Of a stretch of DNA of 10,927 bases, positions 6,754 through 10,927 are shown in pieces (positions within the stretch are counted from its first letter, which is position 1; every line of letters begins with the position of its first letter). The DNA lies in contig JAFAIY010000368.1 in NCBI GenBank assembly GCA_019236485.1, positions 1 to 10,927 on the forward strand. The letters run 5' to 3'. The stretch is from Comamonas sp. GTDB lineage: Bacteria > Pseudomonadota > Gammaproteobacteria > Burkholderiales > Burkholderiaceae_C. The notes below the pieces were generated by a model. It worked only from the letters and a program-made list of their open reading frames with translations. It did not search any database and had not been told where the DNA came from. The position numbers and the translations under genes are program-made.

Positions 6754-7494
6754 CTAGGGCTTGCGCGCGGCCGTGGTTTTGCGCGCCGGCTTCTTGGCCG
6801 CGGCAGGGCTGGCGGCCGCGGCGGGCTTGCTGCGCGTGCCGGCCGCGGTCTTTTTGGCGGCAGCCGGCTTGACAGGGCTTGCGGTCTGGGCGGCCGCCAC
6901 CACCTGGTCCATGGCGGCCTTGGCAAAGCCGCTGGCCATCTCGGTCGCCTTCTGTGCGGCGGCCATGGTCTGCGGCGGCTCGGCCATGGCCTTGGCGGCG
7001 ATCTGCTGGAACTGCTGCGTCAGCGCTCCCCACCACTGCATGGCCTGGCCCAGGGCGGCCTGGGTCTGCTGCTGCGGATTGGCGGCCGCCTCGGCGCCCG
7101 GCCCTGCCCCATCGGCCTGCGCCGCGGGCGCCTCGCCCATGGGCCAGCCCTTGTGGCCGGCGGCCTCGGCCGCGGCACCGGGGAAGTGGAAGGATTTGGC
7201 CAGCTCGCTCATGCTGACATTCATGCCCTGCAGCGTGGACAGGGTCATGCGCTGCACTTCCAGCGCCTGGATGGTCGCGGCCAGCGCGCGGCCGTTCTGC
7301 TCCAGCCAGAACTGCACGGCCTTGAGCTCGGCGATGCGCTTGTCCACCTCTTCCACGCTGACCGTGGGCGCCACCCATTGCGGCACGCGGCCCATGGGAT
7401 TGGCCGCCGCTCCGGCGCTCTGCGCCAGCCCCTGCAGAAAATCAAAGCCCGGAATGAATTTGCCGAAACCGAATGCCGATGTATCGCCGCTCAT
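6754..7494 (-). CDS. phaM: PhaM-family polyhydroxyalkanoate granule regulatory protein
   Basis: A 246-residue protein matching PhaM, which in Ralstonia eutropha binds PHB synthase PhaC1, activates it, and links PHB granules to the nucleoid for partition at division. Visible parts: an N-terminal Gly/Phe-rich patch (FGFGKFIPGFDFLQGL), a helical, coiled-coil-like segment VSVEEVDKRIAELKAVQFWL through TIQALEVQRM (about 46-85), a low-complexity Ala/Gln/Pro middle, and a Lys/Ala/Pro histone-H1-like tail (about 206-246) with AAKK and KKPARK units for DNA contact. Start at 7494 is preceded by GGAG. No phaC or phasin gene is in the window, so this is a detached PHA accessory gene, presumably co-transcribed with the FIST gene. 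Alternative: a generic phasin-like protein, less likely given the tail. Confidence 0.87.
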   Translation of the reverse strand: MSGDTSAFGFGKFIPGFDFLQGLAQSAGAAANPMGRVPQWVAPTVSVEEVDKRIAELKAVQFWLEQNGRALAATIQALEVQRMTLSTLQGMNVSMSELAKSFHFPGAAAEAAGHKGWPMGEAPAAQADGAGPGAEAAANPQQQTQAALGQAMQWWGALTQQFQQIAAKAMAEPPQTMAAAQKATEMASGFAKAAMDQVVAAAQTASPVKPAAAKKTAAGTRSKPAAAASPAAAKKPARKTTAARKP

Positions 7495-7526
7495 AGTGCT
7501 CTCCGCTACAGGGATGGAAACCGATC

Positions 7527-7553
7527 TCCGTGCCCGGCCTCGCCGGACACGGA
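7527..7553 (-). terminator. Hairpin after the PCu(A)C gene, possible terminator
   Basis: TCCGTGCCCGGC (7527-7538) and GCCGGACACGGA (7542-7553) pair over 12 positions with one mismatch and a 3-nt loop. On the minus strand it lies about 50 bp after the copper chaperone stop and 33 bp before the phaM start, followed by GATCGGTTT, a poor U-tract. It may separate the copper unit from the phaM-FIST unit. Confidence 0.5.
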
Positions 7554-7601
7554 ACTAGCTTACTGCAGTTGCGGCGGATGCTGCAAACAAAGGAGCAGGC
7601 G

Positions 7602-8108
7602 TCAGTGCTGATGTGCGCCGTGGCCCATATGGCCGGATTCGGCGGGAGCCGTGCCGGCCGGCGGCGTCAGGCGCACCGGCACCTGCAGATGCAGGCGTGA
7701 GAGCTCGCCCTTGACGTCCTTGAACACCAGGGTGATGGGCACTTGCGTGTCCTTGAGCAGCGGAGCCTTGAGCTGCTGCAGCATCACGTGATAGCCGCCG
7801 GGCTTGAGGTCCACGGCCACGCCCTTGGGCAGGTCCAGGGACTCGATGGCGCGCATGCGCATCACGTCCCCATCCATCTTCATCTCGTGTACCTCGGCCA
7901 CGGCAGCGGCCGGCGATTCGGCGCCCACGAGCTTGAGCGGCTCCTGGGCCGTCAGGCGCATGAAGGCTCCCGAGGCCTGCTGGCCCGGCACGCTGGCGCG
8001 GGCCCAGGCATTCTCGGCCTTGACATGGGCCGCATCGGGGTGAGCCCAGGCCATGCCGGAAACCATCAGCGAGCCCAGGGCCATCAGGGTGAAACGACGC
8101 AGATTCAT
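7602..8108 (-). CDS. PCu(A)C-family periplasmic copper chaperone
   Basis: A 168-residue exported copper chaperone. The signal peptide (1-22) is cleaved before HPDAAH. The family metal site H-X10-M-X21-H-X-M is present exactly: H74, M85, H107 and M109, within VHEMKMDGDVMRM and GGYHVM. The conserved GAFMRL block (47-52) is also there. The C-terminus HMGHGAHQH adds a second potential Cu/Zn ligand cluster, a frequent extension. PCu(A)C proteins bind Cu(I) in the periplasm and deliver it to the CuA/CuB sites of cytochrome oxidase, often with Sco. Start at 8108 has GGAGAAAG as ribosome binding site. It follows a DUF2946 gene by 97 bp, a pairing often seen in copper-related loci. The ribosome binding site lies in an arm of an inverted repeat described separately. 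Confidence 0.94.
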   Translation of the reverse strand: MNLRRFTLMALGSLMVSGMAWAHPDAAHVKAENAWARASVPGQQASGAFMRLTAQEPLKLVGAESPAAAVAEVHEMKMDGDVMRMRAIESLDLPKGVAVDLKPGGYHVMLQQLKAPLLKDTQVPITLVFKDVKGELSRLHLQVPVRLTPPAGTAPAESGHMGHGAHQH

Positions 8109-8211
8109 GAAACTTTCTCCATTTGAAACAGGTGATTTGCAGATATCAAGAGCTTGCCACCAACGCCAGCGACCGGGCTGGCATCGGCGGTCATGGTGTG
8201 GAAAGTTTCAT
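8107..8211 (-). promoter_or_regulatory. Inverted repeat linking the DUF2946 stop to the PCu(A)C ribosome binding site
   Basis: ATGAAACTTTC (8107-8117) and GAAAGTTTCAT (8201-8211) are perfect 11-bp complementary arms 83 bp apart. On the minus-strand message the first arm contains the DUF2946 stop codon; the second contains part of the PCu(A)C Shine-Dalgarno and the first bases of its start codon. Pairing would hide the chaperone's initiation site unless ribosomes finishing the upstream gene open it. The arms are seen directly; translational coupling is inferred. Confidence 0.5.
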
Positions 8212-8582
8212 AGCGGCGGTGCGCGCGCCGGTGGCAGCAGGCCGGCAAAACGAGGCAATCGCCCTGCGTGCCATATACGGCTCTCAAGCGCGATCCGGAC
8301 CGGCCGGGCCATGAACTGGGCCGCAGGCGGCGGTGCAAGTGCCGGCAGGCATAGCGCGCAGTCGATGGCGTGCAGCGCCGGCACCACCTCGTCGCCGGCC
8401 GGGCCGGGCACCCAGTGGCTGGTGCCGGAGGCCGAGCACACGGGCTCCCAGCCTGCGACGGCCTGAGCCCTGGCATAGGGCGCGGCAATCGTGGCCAGCA
8501 TCACGCAACACCAGGCGGCCAGCACCCAGCGGACACTGTTACGCCATGCCCGGCCTGCCTGATCTTGTACCCGCGAATGCAT
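8208..8582 (-). CDS. DUF2946 family small membrane/secreted protein
   Basis: A 124-residue protein with one N-terminal hydrophobic segment (about 19-39, VLAAWCCVMLATIAAPYARA), acting as signal peptide or anchor. After it come VCSASGT (C49) and DCALCLPAL (C75, C78), the paired Cys blocks typical of DUF2946; H56 and H71 lie between. The Cys and His residues suggest metal binding, and DUF2946 genes often neighbour PCu(A)C and copper transport genes. Start at 8582 is the only ATG before the hydrophobic segment. A TACAAT -10-like box lies just 7 bp upstream of it, which would make the message leaderless or nearly so; the start is therefore the least certain in the window. Function unknown. Confidence 0.72.
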   Translation of the reverse strand: MHSRVQDQAGRAWRNSVRWVLAAWCCVMLATIAAPYARAQAVAGWEPVCSASGTSHWVPGPAGDEVVPALHAIDCALCLPALAPPPAAQFMARPVRIALESRIWHAGRLPRFAGLLPPARAPPL

Positions 8583-8588
8583 GGGCGG

Positions 8589-8618
8589 ATTGTAGAAGAT
8601 ACCCCCTATCCGGTTGGC
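8589..8618 (-). promoter_or_regulatory. Promoter-like region with a GATA-C5-TATC operator candidate
   Basis: On the minus strand, TACAAT (complement of 8589-8594) is a good -10. Immediately upstream is GATAGGGGGTATC (complement of 8598-8610): a five-G tract flanked by perfect inverted GATA/TATC arms. No good -35 is seen at the normal distance. G-tracts with A/T-rich inverted flanks are the operator type of the CsoR/RcnR/FrmR family, whose members sense copper, nickel/cobalt or formaldehyde. Placed in the spacer of a promoter for copper-related genes, it is a plausible metal-responsive repressor site. No such repressor gene is in the window. Confidence 0.4.
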
Positions 8619-8687
8619 GACCCGGGGCCTGCAGCGCTTGGCTCTACGATATGCAACTTGCACATTCCAACCACCAAGGAGACATGC

Positions 8688-9347
8688 ATGCTGACTCTGT
8701 GCGGATTCTCGGCCAGCAATTACTACAACAAGGTCAAACTGGCCTTGATGGAGAAGCGGATTCCCTTCGAGGAAGAACTCGCCTGGCTGGGCCAAACCCA
8801 TCCCGATGAATCGCCGCTGGGCAAAGTGCCTTATCTGCGCACCCGGCACGGCGCCATCAGCGAGTCCGACGCCATCATCGAATATGTGGACACCCTGTCG
8901 CCCACCACGCCCTTGCTGCCTGCCGACCCGTTCGCAGCGGCCAAGGTGCGCGAGCTGTGCGTGTATCTGAACCTGCATCTGGAGCTGGTGGCGCGCAACC
9001 TCTATCCCCAGGCATTCTTCGGCGGCAAGGTCAGCGACGCCACGCGCGACAAGACGCTGGAGCAGCTGCGCAAAAACATCGCCGCCTTCGCCAAGATCGC
9101 GCGCTTCGACACGCCGTTCATCGCCGGCGAGCAATTCAGCCTGGCCGACTGCAGCGCCATCGTGCACCTGCCGCTGATCAGCAGCGCCACCAAGATCATG
9201 GGCGGCACCGACCTGCTGGCCGAGCTGCCGGTGCGCGACTATCTGACCCGCATGGGCGAGCGCCCCGCGGTGCAGAAGCTCAACGCCGACCGCAAGGCCA
9301 ATACCGTCGAGCTGATGGAGCATATGCAGGCCAAGGCCGCGCGCTGA
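8688..9347 (+). CDS. Glutathione S-transferase family protein
   Basis: A 219-residue cytosolic GST. The thioredoxin-like N domain (1-78) has the active-site loop FSASNYYNKVKLAL (S8/S10/N11 as candidate glutathione-activating residues), the cis-proline motif K46-V47-P48-Y49 and the glutathione-binding E59-S60-D61 in ISESDAI. The C-terminal all-helical domain (about 90-210) includes FIAGEQFSLADCSAIVHLPL, the conserved N-capping/hydrophobic-staple segment. It would conjugate glutathione to, or reduce, electrophiles. ATG 8688 has AAGGAG (8676-8681) at ideal distance; the frame remains open far upstream, but that part is not GST-like. It starts a rightward set of three genes and is divergent from the DUF2946 gene. 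Class and substrate cannot be told from the sequence alone. Confidence 0.94.
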   Translation: MLTLCGFSASNYYNKVKLALMEKRIPFEEELAWLGQTHPDESPLGKVPYLRTRHGAISESDAIIEYVDTLSPTTPLLPADPFAAAKVRELCVYLNLHLELVARNLYPQAFFGGKVSDATRDKTLEQLRKNIAAFAKIARFDTPFIAGEQFSLADCSAIVHLPLISSATKIMGGTDLLAELPVRDYLTRMGERPAVQKLNADRKANTVELMEHMQAKAAR

Positions 9348-9389
9348 TCGGGCCAGGCAGGCGCAGGCAATGCTATCGTCGCAGTCACT

Positions 9390-9803
9390 ATGCAAAGCCT
9401 GTTTCACCTTGCCTACCACGTGACCGATCTTGACGAGGCCCGCCGCTTCTATGGCGGCGTCCTCGGCTGCCGCGAAGGCCGCAGCACCGAGACCTGGGTC
9501 GATTTCGACTTCTTCGGCCACCAGATCTCCCTGCATCTGGGCCGGCCCTTTGCCGTGGCCAATACCGGCAAGGTCGGCAGCCACATGGTGCCCATGCCCC
9601 ATCTGGGCGTGATCCTGCTCAAGCCAGACTGGCTGGCTCTGGCAGAGCGCCTGAAAGCCGCCAACACGCAGTTTGTGCTGCCGCCCCAGGTGCGCTTCGA
9701 GGGTGAGCCCGGCGAGCAATGGACCATGTTCTTCCACGACCCCAGCGGCAACCCGATCGAGGTCAAGGGCTTTGCCAATTGGGAGGCGGTGTACGAGCAC
9801 TGA
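9390..9803 (+). CDS. VOC (glyoxalase/dioxygenase-fold) superfamily protein
   Basis: A 137-residue single-chain vicinal oxygen chelate protein. The two beta-alpha-beta-beta-beta modules are visible: FHLAYHVTDLDEARRFYGGV at the start, and FVLPPQVRF...FFHDPSGNPIEVKGF at the end. Candidate metal ligands are H6, H71 (MPHLGVI) and E124 (PIEVKGF), the usual His/His/Glu set, so it may be a working metalloenzyme. VOC members include glyoxalase I, extradiol dioxygenases and fosfomycin/bleomycin resistance proteins; sequence alone does not choose. It begins 42 bp after the GST gene and ends 42 bp before the ferredoxin gene, so an operon is likely. A glutathione-linked detoxification role beside the GST is attractive but inferred. 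No obvious Shine-Dalgarno. Confidence 0.92.
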   Translation: MQSLFHLAYHVTDLDEARRFYGGVLGCREGRSTETWVDFDFFGHQISLHLGRPFAVANTGKVGSHMVPMPHLGVILLKPDWLALAERLKAANTQFVLPPQVRFEGEPGEQWTMFFHDPSGNPIEVKGFANWEAVYEH

Positions 9804-9845
9804 GACCGTGCACCGGCATGCGTCTTTACATCCCCGCTGAAACCC

Positions 9846-10079
9846 ATGGCCGCTCCCCGCAAGGCACTGCCGGAAATTGATCCACAGCGCTGCACAGGCT
9901 GCGGCTGGTGCATAGGCGTGTGTCCGCCGCATGTGCTGTCGCTAGAAGTTCAAAGCGCTACCGGGTTCGGCCCCAAACGCTCCACCTTGCACGATGCGCT
10001 CGGATGCACGGGCTGCGCCCTATGTGCCGTGCGCTGTCCGTTTGATGCGATTCGGATGGTGAAGATTGGCAAGCACTGA
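9846..10079 (+). CDS. 2[4Fe-4S] bacterial-type ferredoxin
   Basis: A 77-residue electron carrier with two complete CxxCxxCxxxCP clusters: C16, C19, C22, C26-P27 (CTGCGWCIGVCP) and C54, C57, C60, C64-P65 (CTGCALCAVRCP). Spacing between the motifs (27 residues) is slightly longer than in clostridial ferredoxins. It would ferry low-potential electrons in the cytoplasm. No redox partner enzyme is adjacent; the nearby GST and VOC genes do not obviously need one, while the flavoprotein at 2769-4232 lies 5.6 kb away. A large inverted-repeat element begins right after the stop codon and may end this transcript. Assignment firm, partner unknown. Confidence 0.95.
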   Translation: MAAPRKALPEIDPQRCTGCGWCIGVCPPHVLSLEVQSATGFGPKRSTLHDALGCTGCALCAVRCPFDAIRMVKIGKH

Positions 10080-10089
10080 GAGGTTGCCC

Positions 10090-10325
10090 TTTTGAAGGAC
10101 AGAGGACGGGGCTCGGCCCGTCAGCCGACCTACTTTCTGCTGCCATAAAGTAGGCAAAGAGCCGGCCCCTACTGCCCACGTCCTTCCGGCTTCGCCTACG
10201 GGCAACCTGCGCCATCAACCTCTTGTGGCTGTACGGCAAAACTCACTGCGCGCTGAGGCGCTCCGTTCAAACACATTGCCGTAAAAGTGATGACGATGCA
10301 GTTGCACTCTGCGGTGCAACTGCGC
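10090..10325 (+). repeat. Left copy of a structured inverted element
   Basis: This arm aligns by eye with the reverse complement of 10510-10755. Clear blocks include the outer TTGAAGGACAGAGGACGGG, CTCGGCCCG-TCAGCCGA, CGGGCAACCTGCG, CGGCAAAACTCACTGCGCGC (10234-10253), GGCGCTCCGTTCAA (10257-10270), and TGATGAC. It contains three hairpins: A (10105-10122, GACGGG/CCCGTC), B (10129-10154, CCTACTTT/AAAGTAGG) and C (10298-10323, GCAGTTGCAC/GTGCAACTGC). An extra 9-bp dyad AGGTTGCCC (10081-10089)/GGGCAACCT (10200-10208) is particular to this copy and could help end the ferredoxin transcript. No coding sense. Family not recognised. Confidence 0.85.
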
Positions 10326-10390
10326 GCCACAAGAGGCCGCCGTCGCAGGCGTGGGCACAAGGGGTAAACCGGATGCGAGATAGCTTCTTT

Positions 10391-10445
10391 GCAAATTGAT
10401 AGCGGATACCGCAACTTAGATAAGCGTTACAGGCCAATTTCGTCA
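10391..10445. repeat. Central short palindrome on the symmetry axis
   Basis: AAATTG (10393-10398) and CAATTT (10435-10440) flank TGATAGCGG...GATAAGCGTTACAGGCC. It resembles the intergenic palindrome I recall from Comamonas/Acidovorax (AATTGATAGCTG...AAGCGCT-AGGCC-AATTT) in degenerate form. Its centre (about 10416.5) is within one base of the centre of the large inverted repeat (10417.5). Flanks 10326-10390 and 10446-10509 show only patchy similarity between the two halves and no gene. Confidence 0.55.
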
Positions 10446-10509
10446 CAAAACTCGCTGGCTATCCGTATCCACCCGTCTGGCTGCGCCTGCGGCATGCGGT
10501 TCAAGTTGC

Positions 10510-10755
10510 GGGCATTGGCACCGAAGAGTGCCAATGCTTTGTCATCAAATTTGCGGCAACGTGCTTGAACGGAGCGCCTTGGCGCGCAGTGAGTTTTGCC
10601 GCACCGCAGCCTGAGCCGCGTGCCGCAGGTTTGCCCGCAGCGAAGCGAAGGGACGCAGACACTCGGGTCGCCTTTTCTTTGGGTACTTGTCTTTTGGCGA
10701 AGCAAAAGAAAGTACCTCGGCTGGCGGGCCGAGACCCGCCCTCTGCCCTCAAGAA
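10510..10755 (-). repeat. Right copy of the structured inverted element
   Basis: Second, inverted copy. Its hairpins mirror those on the left: C' (10512-10537, GCATTGGCAC/GTGCCAATGC), B' (10682-10716, GGTACTT + TCTTTT / AAAAGA + AAGTACC, loop GGCGAAGC, one bulged G) and A' (10723-10740, GGCGGG/CCCGCC). The B' core (TTCTTTTGC with CCAAAAGA) resembles an intergenic motif I recall as common in Betaproteobacteria. Stem differences from the left copy are compensatory. It ends about 30 bp before the IS end. Open frames here are short and have no protein-like character. Confidence 0.85.
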
Positions 10756-10784
10756 TCAGCGCTGCAGCTTATTTATCCCCCTAA

Positions 10785-10927
10785 GAGTCTGTTCAAAGTC
10801 TTTTGAGCAATAGAACCAAGAAGGCCAGATGGACAAACTGCAAGCTAGTATTGAGCAGCCGCTCACAGTTCTTCCATAGCCGTCTGTTCTTGTCCAACCA
10901 CGCAAAGCTGCGCTCAACGACCCAGCG
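10785..10927 (-). mobile_element. End of an IS5-family insertion sequence (truncated by the window)
   Basis: The transposase tail ends at 10793, and the presumed terminal inverted repeat begins near GAGTCTGTTCAAAGTC (10785-10800). Just outside lies CTAA (10781-10784), matching the YTAR-type target of the IS5 group. The other end is outside the window, so the inverted repeat and target duplication cannot be confirmed. Confidence 0.65.
10793..10927 (-). CDS. IS5-family transposase, C-terminal fragment (continues past the window end)
   Basis: The last 44 codons of a DDE transposase, read from the window end to a TGA at 10793-10795. The translation begins RWVVERSFAWLDKNRRLWKN and continues CERLLNTSLQFVHLAFLVLL. 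RWVVERSFAWL is the block carrying the third catalytic acid (E, residue 5 of the fragment) in IS5/IS427-type transposases, and the following ERxLNTSLQF segment is the usual C-terminus. The start, first two Asp residues and the rest lie beyond position 10927, so whether the gene is intact is unknown. It is transcribed toward the inverted-repeat island. Confidence 0.85.
   Translation of the reverse strand, partial: RWVVERSFAWLDKNRRLWKNCERLLNTSLQFVHLAFLVLLLKRL

Noticed and set aside
6323..7378. A 351-codon minus-strand frame bridging phaM and FIST
   Set aside because: Out-of-frame reading of both genes; Arg/Gly/Ala-rich and motif-free.
8105..8194. A 29-codon minus-strand frame whose TGA overlaps the PCu(A)C ATG, as a possible leader peptide
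   Set aside because: It has no Shine-Dalgarno and no metal-binding residues apart from one His; the overlap alone is weak evidence.
8583..9932. Upstream extension of the DUF2946 frame to 574 codons
   Set aside because: The extension is antisense to the GST and VOC genes and shows no protein-like character; only the part after 8582 matches DUF2946.
10427..10705. A 92-codon minus-strand frame across the right repeat copy, ending in a fairly natural-looking protein stretch
   Set aside because: It runs through hairpin C' and repeat sequence, has no ribosome binding site, and the left copy does not keep the frame. It could be a relic of a gene end but cannot be supported.
10090..10755. CRISPR array or tRNA/rRNA genes in the non-coding island
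   Set aside because: There are no evenly spaced direct repeats, only inverted ones, and no cloverleaf or rRNA-like sequence was seen.

Overview
The window looks like chromosome of a high-GC betaproteobacterium in the Comamonadaceae, most likely Comamonas or a close relative. This rests on a Bug/TctC periplasmic receptor, a PhaM-type PHA granule regulator, strong GC bias at third codon positions, and intergenic palindromes of a style I recall from Comamonas, Delftia and Acidovorax. The genus is an inference from gene content.

Layout. (1) 61-1413 (+): an XRE-type HTH regulator, then a small secreted YXWGXW-repeat protein with a hairpin in its leader and a clear intrinsic terminator after it. 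(2) 1616-5399 (+): a Bug/TctC solute receptor, a two-Rossmann FAD/NAD(P) oxidoreductase, and a protein fusing two carboxymuconolactone decarboxylase/AhpD-like (CMD) lobes, the first of which has lost its catalytic residues. The last two are 9 bp apart and surely co-transcribed. (3) 8582-5422 (-): DUF2946 protein, PCu(A)C copper chaperone, PhaM, and a FIST-domain sensor. The first pair looks like a copper-handling unit, with a G-tract operator-like palindrome upstream and an inverted repeat that could hide the chaperone's ribosome binding site. (4) 8688-10079 (+): a glutathione S-transferase, a VOC/glyoxalase-fold protein and a 2[4Fe-4S] ferredoxin, all closely spaced. (5) 10080-10792: over 700 bp with no convincing gene. 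(6) 10793-10927 (-): C-terminal end of an IS5-family transposase running off the window.

The most unusual item is region 5. It holds two diverged copies of one roughly 330-bp element in head-to-head inverted orientation, with the symmetry axis at about 10417/10418. Three hairpins occur at mirror positions in both copies. Where the copies differ inside the stems, the changes are compensatory (five base pairs by my count), and most unpaired differences fall in loops. This is the pattern expected of a folded RNA or DNA structure kept by selection, and I do not recognise the family.

All positions and alignments were made by eye; no searches or folding programs were run.
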